IMG/VR virus record: IMGVR_UViG_3300032087_006258
Span: 1 to 22,976 of that record
Length of the DNA: 22,976 nt
Origin: a virus
Strand: one strand, 5' to 3'
Below are positions 6,348 through 13,580 of this stretch, piece after piece; the stretch's first letter is position 1; each line of letters opens with the position of its first letter. A model generated the notes under the pieces. It was given only the letters and a program-made list of their open reading frames with translations. It made no database searches and was not told where the DNA came from. The translations under genes and the position numbers were made by a program.

Positions 6348-7860
6348 ATTCAACCTTGCTGACCGTGTGGTGGGGTACTTCAGCCCCAAAGCTGGGCTTG
6401 AACGGTTATATAATCGAACGTTGATAAACAAGTATCAAGCTGCACTACCTGCTAACCCTCACACTAAGAAACGTAATCCTCGCTCAACCAGTAAAGCCAA
6501 TCAGTTAAACAAAGATGCTAAGTCGTTACGCCAACGCGCTCGCCATATGGATGAGAACACACCGTTGGTGACGGCTATTCTGGATGAGTTTTGTGCCAAT
6601 GTGGTTGGGCCTAACGGCATTATGATTGAGCCGCAGCCATTGGATAACGATGGCAATGTACATACGGAGTTTGCTCGTCAGATCAATGAATGGTTTGAAC
6701 TGTTTTCCCTTAAGCAAAATATTGATGGTGAGCTGTCTCGGGCAGAAACCGAGTGGCTGGCTTGTCGAACTTGGTTACGTGATGGCGAAGTGTTTGCCCG
6801 TTATTACATGGGGCATCACTCAGATATTACTTACCCCTCTGGTACGCCGTTTGGTGTTCAGCCTTTTGAGCCGGACTACGTGCCGTTGAATATCAGTGAG
6901 CCTGAACGCGGTGTGTATGAAGGTATTCGACGGAATAAGCTAGGGCAGATCGTTTCTATTCTGATTCAACGCGATGCACTTGGCTTTGAGTTCTCGGAGG
7001 TTGAGGCGCGTTTTGTTGCTCACCTGAAGTTTACGCGGCGATTCCATCAAAACCGAGGCGTTACGCTACTGCACTCGGTGTTAGACCTGATTTCTGATGT
7101 GGAAGATTACGACCAATTTGAGCGTATTAGTGCGCAGATTGCTAGCCGCTTTGCCTATTTCATTAAACGCGACAGTAGTGGTGATGCTAACGATGATTTT
7201 GATCGGGGTGGCGATATTTTCCTTGGTATGGGGAACAGTTTTGAATTAGCACCTGGTGAAGATGCAGGTGTGGTCGAAAGTAATCGGCGTGAAGCGATGA
7301 GTAGTCCGTTTCGTGATTCTCAAATGCGTTTAGCGGCTTCAGGTTCGGGTGTGAATTGCTCTAGCGTGACTCGTCATTACACGGGGAGCTATTCGGCTCA
7401 ACGGCAGGAGTTGATCGACTCTTTTGCTCGTTATCGGATCTTACAACGCAAGTTTGTAACCAGCTGGACTCGTCCGCAATACCGACATGCTTTAGAGATG
7501 GCGGTTTTATCTGGTCAGCTAAAAGTCCCCAAAGATGTCAATTCTGATTCGTTGTTGAATGCGATTTATCAAGCACCTGTGATGCCGTGGATTGATCCTG
7601 CCAAAGAGATGATTGGTATCGAGAAAGGAACCCGATTGGGTTTGCAGTCTCTCAGTCATTTTCAGCGGGAACGTAATTTTAATCCTGTATCAGTCAGGCG
7701 CGAGATTAAGGCTGAGCGTAAAGCGATGAATGATGATGCGATTGTGAGTGTGGCAGACCCTGCCCATAACATTGTGGCGAAGATCCAGCATGGCGCTGAC
7801 GACAATAAGCCAGCAGGCCAAAGCAAAAACAGAGAGGCAAAGAATGCCGAAGATGAATAA
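6340..7860 (+). CDS. Portal protein, lambda gpB family
   Basis: This 506-residue protein matches the lambda-type portal (about 530 residues), the dodecameric ring through which DNA enters and leaves the head. Supporting segments are the N-terminal LADRVVGYFSPKAGLERLYNR, an AI-DEFCANVVGPNGI region, and a C-terminal PVMPWIDPAKE motif characteristic of this family. I take TTG 6340 as the start because a full AGGAGG lies about 8 nt upstream. It overlaps gpW by 8 bases and the protease gene by 17 bases. The frame is intact. Confidence 0.92.
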   Translation: MSKFNLADRVVGYFSPKAGLERLYNRTLINKYQAALPANPHTKKRNPRSTSKANQLNKDAKSLRQRARHMDENTPLVTAILDEFCANVVGPNGIMIEPQPLDNDGNVHTEFARQINEWFELFSLKQNIDGELSRAETEWLACRTWLRDGEVFARYYMGHHSDITYPSGTPFGVQPFEPDYVPLNISEPERGVYEGIRRNKLGQIVSILIQRDALGFEFSEVEARFVAHLKFTRRFHQNRGVTLLHSVLDLISDVEDYDQFERISAQIASRFAYFIKRDSSGDANDDFDRGGDIFLGMGNSFELAPGEDAGVVESNRREAMSSPFRDSQMRLAASGSGVNCSSVTRHYTGSYSAQRQELIDSFARYRILQRKFVTSWTRPQYRHALEMAVLSGQLKVPKDVNSDSLLNAIYQAPVMPWIDPAKEMIGIEKGTRLGLQSLSHFQRERNFNPVSVRREIKAERKAMNDDAIVSVADPAHNIVAKIQHGADDNKPAGQSKNREAKNAEDE

Positions 7861-9202
7861 ATCATGGTTCACCCTGAGCAATCAGGGGGAAGAGCAGCCG
7901 GTTAAAGTGTGGGTTCATGGTGATATCGGCAGTTATGACATTGAAGCTATCGATTTGGTGCGTGCGCTGCAGGCAGTTGGTAGCCAAGATGCGGAGTTTC
8001 GTATTCAGAGTTATGGCGGCTCGGTGTATGAAGGGCTGGCGATGTATAACGCTATTAAAGCGCACAAGGGTAATACCGTAGGTGTGGTTGATGGCTTAGT
8101 GGCTTCTATCTCAAGCTATTTTCTGATGGCATGCGATGTGGTGAAGATGCCTGAAAACGCAAAGCTGATGATTCACAACCCGTCGATTGGTGCATGGGGC
8201 GGTGAAGATGAGTTGGATAGTGCGTTAACCCAACTTAAGAACGCGAAACAAACCATTGCTGATGCTTATGTAGAGCGCTGCGGAAAGCCATTGGACGATG
8301 TGCTGGCTGCGATGGCTAAGGAGACTTGGTTTACGGCGCAGGAAGCGCTGGAGTTTGGCTTGATTGATGAGATTGTCGATCCGGTTAACCTGTCCAATAG
8401 CCTTAAGGGTGTATCACTCGATGATTTGCAAGCAAAAGCGTTTAAACACCCTCCGGAAGATTTGCTGAATCAGTTAGAAAGCCCTTTACCTAAGCCCGAA
8501 CAAGACCCGCTTTTAGATTCCACTTCTATAGACGATGAACCTCAACCGCTGGCCGCAAGTGCGGCAGGCAGCGAACAATCACAACAGGTAAGTGACGATA
8601 TGCCAAAACCACTTGATAACGATGTACTGCAAAATGCAGTGAAGAAAGAAAACGCTCGCCAGTCTGCGATTCGTGCGCTGTGTGCTCAGCATAAGGTGAG
8701 TGATGAGTTGTGCGATGAAATGCTCAATGACATGGATTGCTCGGAAGAGAAAGCATCGCTGAAAATTCTGCAGAATTTAGGCACGCTTTCAGCTCAAGGC
8801 TCCGCGGATAATACGAAAGCTGATCATACCCAAGATGGTAATGAATCGATGGGGCTGACGAATACCCATATCCATGTAGATAACGGTAATGTAACCAAAG
8901 ATTCGCTGCAAAATGCGCTAAATTCTCGCTGTGGTACCGAAAGTGTCGAGAAAGATAATCCATATCGCATGAAAACACTGCTGGATATGGCTGAAATTTC
9001 GGTGGGTAAAGACGCTAAGTTCTGCAGTAACAAGAATGAACTGGTGGCAAGGGCGTTTAATAGCGGTGATTTCGCCGACATTATTACTGAAGGTGTTCGC
9101 ACGGTGATACGGTTGAGCTCATTGTTGCTCATGGTAATAGTTCAGGTTTCCGACTCTCAGGCATCGCTCAAAAAAGCATTAGTCATCATGACGATTCAGT
9201 AA
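7844..9202 (+). pseudogene. ClpP-like prohead protease/major capsid fusion, capsid part truncated
   Basis: Start ATG 7844 has AGAGAGG 6 nt upstream. Residues 15-190 are a ClpP-fold protease: oxyanion motif YGGS (57-60), GLVAS with Ser88 as nucleophile, LMIHNPS with His111, and an acid expected further on. Next come a low-complexity Pro/Asp linker, a charged scaffold-like helical region and the beginning of a capsid domain (LVARAFNSGDFADIITEG). Relatives join this protease to a complete major capsid protein of roughly 200-300 further residues. Here the likeness stops near base 9090. The remaining 35 or so codons are a hydrophobic, unrelated tail read out of frame from the neighbouring tail-gene remnant. 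The protease half looks intact, but the capsid is effectively absent. Confidence 0.75.
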
Positions 9203-9306
9203 ATGGGGTGCTTCCACCATCACCAGTTTGCGTTGGATCTGTTCTTTGGGGCGGTGCGACACGGATGGTGGTTATTACTGAAATGAATCCCGGAGCGACT
9301 GCATGA
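9091..9306 (+). pseudogene. 3' remnant of a gene formerly upstream of the tail fibre
   Basis: From 9091 to the TGA at 9304-9306 a frame one base off from the capsid frame is open for 71 codons. It gives a protein-like C-terminus (GDTVELIVAHGNSSGFRLSGIAQKS... VLWGGATRMVVITEMNPGATA) and has no plausible start. Its stop overlaps the ATG of the tail fibre gene (ATGA), as expected for an intact gene end in a phage operon. In P2-type order the gene before the fibre is tail protein I, so this may be its end, but I do not recognise the sequence. Confidence 0.55.
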
Positions 9307-9821
9307 GTACACCGATTGTACAGTACACCAAAGCTGGACTGGCTGAGCTGATAAGTGCGAAGAACCAAGGCATTAAAGGCACAATTAAGTGGATCGCAGC
9401 TGGTGATCGTAGTTATACGCCAAGCGTTAATCAGACTCGGTTGAGTAACGAAAAACAACGAGAGTTGATTACTGATTGGGAAGAGTTGAGCTCAACTCAG
9501 TTACGCATGGGCGCCGTATTTAAAGGCAGTCTTGAATATGAGGTGAGAGAGGTCGGTTTCTTTTTGGAGTCTGGCACGTTACTGGCTGTTTATTCGATAC
9601 CAAATACGTTGCTCACCTATAAGTCAGCGAATGCGAGCTGGTTGCAGAAGTTCACTCTCGATATTTCTCCATTGCCAACGGATAGCGTAAGCGTGGTACT
9701 TGGTGCTGAGAATATAAACCTGTTCCTAGCTGAAGAGCTCGCCATTATGGGAACGGCACAGGTTGGCAACATGGCTCGTCATGTTGAGTTGCTGCTCAGG
9801 GTGAACGAGTTGGAAAAGTAA
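9303..9821 (+). CDS. Tail fibre N-terminal (tail-collar/DUF3751-type) protein
   Basis: This 172-residue protein begins MSTPIVQYTKAGLAELISAKNQGIK and contains TIKWIAAGDRSYTPS and an EVREVGFF segment. This is the pattern of the N-terminal domain that anchors P2 gpH-type fibres to the baseplate. P2 gpH is far longer; here the domain ends at residue 172 (LLLRVNELEK) and a separate fibre gene follows. The stop may be natural, since many relatives split the fibre into two genes, or it may be an old truncation. Its start overlaps the remnant upstream (ATGA). Confidence 0.75.
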   Translation: MSTPIVQYTKAGLAELISAKNQGIKGTIKWIAAGDRSYTPSVNQTRLSNEKQRELITDWEELSSTQLRMGAVFKGSLEYEVREVGFFLESGTLLAVYSIPNTLLTYKSANASWLQKFTLDISPLPTDSVSVVLGAENINLFLAEELAIMGTAQVGNMARHVELLLRVNELEK

Positions 9822-9864
9822 GGTGAGTTGGCTGGCATTAATTCGATAATTGGAAATCAGGCAT

Positions 9865-10599
9865 ATGAGTATTGAGCAACAAATTGGCACGTTGGTTGAA
9901 GCGTCGAATGATTTGACGAAGGTGGTGAATGGAAAGGTTGGGGAGATTGATAAGCGGGTGGAGCAGGCTGAGAGTGAGTATGGTTCATTTATTGCAGAAG
10001 CACGCGGTGAGATGTCGCATATTCTAGTTAGTCGAAATCAAATCATGGAGCCAACTAACTCAAGCTCGATTAAAGGGTTTACAACAATTGGCTTATCTTC
10101 TTTTGAGGTAATCAAGGAAGCGACAATTTATGCCAAGCCATCGAATGATACTGATCATACTGGTAATGGTTGTGCTGCTGATTTTCGGAATAATGTCTTC
10201 AGTGGTTATGTTAATAAGCCATTTTATATTCTCCGATTAAAATGGACGAGAAGCACATTAGCTCATCCTGCGCGACTGGATAACAATTATTCTCAAGGTT
10301 ATCAGCAGGGAGCTGTTACGACTGGTTGCTATCTGCGCATATTATCTGGTGATGTCGAAGGGTCTATGAAGCCACTGATTGAGTACGGTGATGGTTGGAA
10401 GTTTTATGGAATGCGGCGACGAGTATCAAATATAAATGATGCATTTTACGGATCTCATACAAAATTAGGTCTCTCATCACAGCCTGGGACTAGTGGGGAA
10501 GCACTGATCTGTCTGTTTGGTTCAGTAAGTGGTTATGTACCTTATGAGAACAACATATGGGGTGTATTTCCAGAGTTTGCTCGTCCGGCAGATATATAG
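9865..10599 (+). CDS. Tail fibre distal/receptor-binding protein
   Basis: This 244-residue protein starts with a predicted coiled coil (IEQQIGTLVEASNDLTKVVNGKVGEIDKRVEQAESEY, about residues 2-40). A compact beta-rich region with several aromatic and Gly residues follows. A coiled coil plus beta-rich tip is the usual form of a trimeric fibre end that binds the host surface. The call depends on that architecture and on position between the fibre anchor and a fibre chaperone; the tip itself is not recognised. ATG 9865 is chosen because it opens the coiled coil; an in-frame TTG at 9850 is the alternative. The gene is more AT-rich than the adjoining tail genes, typical of exchanged host-range modules. 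Confidence 0.65.
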   Translation: MSIEQQIGTLVEASNDLTKVVNGKVGEIDKRVEQAESEYGSFIAEARGEMSHILVSRNQIMEPTNSSSIKGFTTIGLSSFEVIKEATIYAKPSNDTDHTGNGCAADFRNNVFSGYVNKPFYILRLKWTRSTLAHPARLDNNYSQGYQQGAVTTGCYLRILSGDVEGSMKPLIEYGDGWKFYGMRRRVSNINDAFYGSHTKLGLSSQPGTSGEALICLFGSVSGYVPYENNIWGVFPEFARPADI

Positions 10600-10618
10600 G
10601 CTACTTGAGGAAAAAGCT

Positions 10619-10903
10619 ATGGAAATAAAACATAACGGTGCTTTAGTTGCCACGATTGGTGATGTTACAGAGAGCAATGAAGTATCATCTTTTTTAATCG
10701 CAAATGGATTAAATATTCCAGAAGAAGAGCTTGAGTTGGTTTATACAGGTGAAGAAGCTAGAGAGGCTCGACAGCGAGCATATAGTGTTGAAAGCGATCT
10801 TCTTTATATGGAATGGCAATACGATAATACACCTGAGAAAGAACAAGCTTGGCGAGACAAAGTAACCGAGATAAAAGCCCGTTACCCATTACCAACAGAG
10901 TGA
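10619..10903 (+). CDS. Tail fibre assembly chaperone-like protein
   Basis: This 94-residue acidic protein (MEIKHNGALVATIGDVTESNEV...) ends in a helical region with YMEWQYDNTPEKEQAWRDKVTEIKARYP. That resembles the W-rich C-terminus of phage tail fibre assembly chaperones. It directly follows the fibre gene with a gap of 19 bases and is closed by a terminator. ATG 10619 has an AGGAAAAA site upstream. The frame is open further upstream to 10529, but those codons overlap the fibre gene and have no ribosome site. Confidence 0.65.
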   Translation: MEIKHNGALVATIGDVTESNEVSSFLIANGLNIPEEELELVYTGEEAREARQRAYSVESDLLYMEWQYDNTPEKEQAWRDKVTEIKARYPLPTE

Positions 10904-10914
10904 TACCTATAATG

Positions 10915-10933
10915 CCGCTTTCGCGGTTTTTTT
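10915..10933 (+). terminator. Intrinsic terminator after fibre module
   Basis: A short GC stem CCGC/GCGG (10915-10918 with 10923-10926) with a TTTC loop is followed by seven T. It lies 12 bases after the fibre chaperone stop and separates the fibre module from the sheath operon. Confidence 0.75.
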
Positions 10934-10974
10934 GAACCTAAATCCAGTCTAATTAACCTTCTGCAGGAACAATT

Positions 10975-11166
10975 ATGGCAACCCAAAAACAACTTGGGGT
11001 GCAGGATTTCCCGATCCTGAAACCTTTTCGCCTTAATGGCCGCTGGTATTACCCAGCCGATAAAACTATCTCCCTAAAGCCTGCGCAGACGTCTTTTTTG
11101 CTGAAGAACGGCAAGATTGGGCAGCCTGAGCAAGCGACACCAATTAAACAAGAGGTGAGCAAATAA
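10975..11166 (+). CDS. Small protein of unknown function preceding tail sheath
   Basis: This 63-residue protein (MATQKQLGVQDFPILKPFRLNGRWYYPADKTISL...) has GCAGGAA upstream of its ATG and ends one base into the sheath ATG (TAATG). A small protein just before the sheath gene is common in Mu-like and related contractile tails (DUF2635 in Mu), and the WYYPADKTISLKPAQ segment is loosely similar in kind. I cannot assign a function. Tight coupling to the sheath suggests a tail role. Confidence 0.6.
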   Translation: MATQKQLGVQDFPILKPFRLNGRWYYPADKTISLKPAQTSFLLKNGKIGQPEQATPIKQEVSK

Positions 11167-12341
11167 TGGCAGCCCTTGCACCAATTCAAGATTTTGAGCT
11201 CAACGGTGTTGAAGTTAATACCATTGAGCCGTTACCGAGTATGGGCCCACTTGCGCTGCAGGTAGTTCACTTGGTCGGTACTGCGCCCGATAAGCGCGGG
11301 ACAATTGCTTATAACGAACCAACCCGCCTTTGGAATTATGCCGATGCCATGATGGCGCTAGACAGTAAGGGTGATCGCCAAGGTACCTTGCCGAATGTGG
11401 TTCGCTATCTCTTGGAATATGTAAAGTGCATCCTGTATGTGACTGTTGTACAGGATCATACCGATGATGCGACGACAGAAGCTAACGTGATCGGCGGTGT
11501 CGATTCAGGTACGGGCGCAATCAAAGGTCTTGAGACGGTGAAAGGTTGTCCTGAAACGCCAACCATTATTGCTGCGCCTGGTTTCAGTTCTAAGCCTATT
11601 GGTCAGAAGCTAGCATTGATGGGGCGTGATGTTCGCTGCCGTCCGGTCCTTGATGGGCCAAACCTAAACGATATGGCTGCGGCTGAGTTCGCTGCTGAAT
11701 TTGGGGCTGAAGGAACAGGGGAAGATAAAATAAGCATTATCGACCCTTGGTTCCTTAAAACCTATGACGGTTCACAGCTGTTAATGCCAGCCTCTATTGC
11801 GCTGGTGGCGGCGATGGCTTCTGTAGATGGATGGGTAAGCCCACAAAATCGTTCGGCTCTATGTGATGAAACTGCCCGTAATGTGTCGTATAAAATCAAC
11901 GATAAAACCACGCAAGCTAATTTCCTTAATAAGCATGGTGTTGTGACCATTGCGCGTACCCGTATGGGCGGTTATTCCATTATTGGTAATCGTACGAATA
12001 CTGGACGTTTCATTTCTCATGTTGGTCTTGAAGATTTGATGGCGCGTAAGTTGGAAGAGACCAGCCAGCCGCTGATGGGTAAGCAACTTACTGAAGAGTT
12101 CATGCAGCAGGTGATTGATCGGTTGACGAACTGGGGGCAAGACCTAGTCGCACAGGGGGTGATCCCCGTTTTCAAAGCTTTCCTGCATCCTAGCAAAAAT
12201 AATATTGAGAACTATACATCTGGCCGTTGGTTCTTGTGTGTGAACTATGGCCGTTACTCGCCGAATGAGCACATGGTGTATGAGATGAGTGTTGATAATG
12301 GGCTGATTACAGCTTGGCTTGAGGAGGTGGTAAATGGCTGA
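11166..12341 (+). CDS. Contractile tail sheath protein (gpFI)
   Basis: This 391-residue protein is close in length to P2 FI (about 396). It shows the sheath features LDGPNLND, DPWFLKTYDG, ASIALVAAMASVDGWVSPQN and, near the C-terminus, KFTNWGQD-type and SGRWFLCVNYGRYSPNEHM segments shared by P2-type sheaths. Sheath subunits form the outer cylinder that contracts to drive the tube through the envelope. It overlaps the tube gene by 8 bases. The reading frame shows no damage. Confidence 0.92.
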   Translation: MAALAPIQDFELNGVEVNTIEPLPSMGPLALQVVHLVGTAPDKRGTIAYNEPTRLWNYADAMMALDSKGDRQGTLPNVVRYLLEYVKCILYVTVVQDHTDDATTEANVIGGVDSGTGAIKGLETVKGCPETPTIIAAPGFSSKPIGQKLALMGRDVRCRPVLDGPNLNDMAAAEFAAEFGAEGTGEDKISIIDPWFLKTYDGSQLLMPASIALVAAMASVDGWVSPQNRSALCDETARNVSYKINDKTTQANFLNKHGVVTIARTRMGGYSIIGNRTNTGRFISHVGLEDLMARKLEETSQPLMGKQLTEEFMQQVIDRLTNWGQDLVAQGVIPVFKAFLHPSKNNIENYTSGRWFLCVNYGRYSPNEHMVYEMSVDNGLITAWLEEVVNG

Positions 12342-12825
12342 TCGTATTCGTATGCGAATTAAGGCTCAGGTTGAATCTGTGCCTTTGATGAATGAGATCG
12401 TTGATTTCACTCCGCCTGAAATTAAAGCCAAGTTAGCCAATAACGAGGGTTCGTTCGTTGTGTCGGAAGATACCGTTGGACTTGAAAAGTTGAGTTGGTC
12501 GCTCAAGGTGCGGGGTGAACATGGGGCGATCTCTAAAGCGTTAGGTAAGTTCACGATGGGAAATGCTCAGGTGAATGTAACTGAGAAAGGTAAGAGCACC
12601 GAGGGCGTTGCATTTGTTGAAGAGTATTCGATGTATGGCCCAATTACTGGGATCAAGAAAGAACCTATAAAAATGGGCGAGAAGCCAACCGTTACCATTG
12701 AAGGTACCTGTAAGGCATATACCCAGCGTGATACTGGCATTGTGGTGCATGATATTAATGTGAATACCGGAAAAACCATTGTGGGCGGTGTTGATCTGAT
12801 GGGCGAAGCAGGAATTAGCCTGTAA
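12334..12825 (+). CDS. Tail tube protein (gpFII)
   Basis: This 163-residue protein begins MADRIRMRIKAQVESVPLMNEIVDFTPPEIKAK and has the beta-rich body (SWSLKVRGEHGAISKALG, GEKPTVTIEGTCKAYTQRDTG) of P2 FII-type tubes. It forms the inner conduit beneath the sheath. It follows the sheath gene with an 8-base overlap and is closed by an intrinsic terminator, as in P2-type tails. Confidence 0.9.
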   Translation: MADRIRMRIKAQVESVPLMNEIVDFTPPEIKAKLANNEGSFVVSEDTVGLEKLSWSLKVRGEHGAISKALGKFTMGNAQVNVTEKGKSTEGVAFVEEYSMYGPITGIKKEPIKMGEKPTVTIEGTCKAYTQRDTGIVVHDINVNTGKTIVGGVDLMGEAGISL

Positions 12826-12850
12826 TAGTCTCTTGTTTTTTAGTTGATAG

Positions 12851-12871
12851 GCGCCTTAGGGCGCTTTTTTT
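12851..12871 (+). terminator. Intrinsic terminator after tube gene
   Basis: Stem GCGCC/GGCGC (12851-12855 with 12860-12864), loop TTAG, then seven T to 12871. It lies 26 bases after the tube stop, so sheath and tube can be made in large amounts separately from the low-copy assembly genes that follow. Confidence 0.8.
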
Positions 12872-12885
12872 GTATCGGAATTTCC

Positions 12886-13455
12886 ATGATAAAGACCATT
12901 AAGCTACCTTTCTACAATCGAAATGGTAACCATGAAATTGATATTAAACCTATCTCCCTCGGTGAGTTTCGAAAGCTTCCTTATGTCAATTTTGGCGTAG
13001 ACAAAGAGCTGATCCCTTCTGAACTTTTTCAGCAGCTTAAAGCGATTATCCTTGCTTGTACTGATATTTCTACTGAGGAATTTGAAGAGCTATCTGCCCC
13101 TGATTTTACTCAGCTACATGAAGATATTCGGGCTTTTATCCTAAAGCCCTCTGATGAAATTCAAGAGAAGCCGTTGAGTGGTTCTGATTTTGAATTTGAG
13201 CTGCTATATCCGTTTACCAACGATTTAAACGAGAGCATTTCACGTATTAAGTTTGTTGTTCCTAAGGTGAAGCATTCGGAAGCGCTAGCGGAGATCACTG
13301 AAGATACTGCGCGAGAGAATTTCATGTTTCGTGTGGTTTGTAATCTCGATAAGCCGGATATGGAAGCTATGGCGTTGAATGACTATTTGGCGATCAAGCC
13401 ACAGGTCGGCGCTTTTTTTCAACTGTCGGGGGATTACTTTCGCCCGACGACGTAG
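12886..13455 (+). CDS. Tail assembly chaperone E
   Basis: This 189-residue protein starts MIKTIKLPFYNRNGNHEIDIKPISLGEFRKLP and carries the MFRVVCNLDKPDMEAMALNDYLAIKPQVGAFF segment typical of contractile-tail assembly proteins lying between tube and tape measure. It is expected to bind the tape measure during tail assembly. It is longer than P2 gpE (about 90). ATG 12886 is chosen because earlier in-frame codons lie inside the terminator. Most ribosomes should end at TAG 13453-13455; a fraction should shift to the E' frame at the T run ahead. Confidence 0.8.
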   Translation: MIKTIKLPFYNRNGNHEIDIKPISLGEFRKLPYVNFGVDKELIPSELFQQLKAIILACTDISTEEFEELSAPDFTQLHEDIRAFILKPSDEIQEKPLSGSDFEFELLYPFTNDLNESISRIKFVVPKVKHSEALAEITEDTARENFMFRVVCNLDKPDMEAMALNDYLAIKPQVGAFFQLSGDYFRPTT

Positions 13456-13580
13456 AAGCACTCATTGATTTAATCCCCATGCACCGTAATACCTCTGAAA
13501 GCGAGCTACGTGAATGGCCGCAAGATCAGGCTATGCGGCGGTATGAATTGATTCTCTCTAAGCTCGGGGTTAAACGATGA
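12886..13580 (+). CDS. E+E' frameshift fusion, tail assembly chaperone
   Basis: A -1 slip at 13413-13419 links the first 178 residues of E to 53 residues in the overlapping frame, giving a 231-residue product ending at TGA 13578-13580. The extension (TVGGLLSPDDVEALIDLIPMHRN... RRYELILSKLGVKR) looks like real coding sequence. It has no start codon or ribosome site of its own near its beginning and stops exactly within the ATG of the tape measure gene. This is the arrangement of P2 E/E' and lambda G/GT. The ratio of E to fusion product is thought to be important for tail assembly in those phages. That the slip occurs here is an inference. Confidence 0.75.
13413..13419 (+). promoter_or_regulatory. 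Slippery T7 run for -1 translational frameshift
   Basis: Seven T occur in the phase T_TTT_TTT relative to E, so both P- and A-site codons can re-pair fully after a -1 slip. P2 uses a similar U-rich heptamer. The -1 frame is open for 53 codons from here to the tape measure start. Confidence 0.75.
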
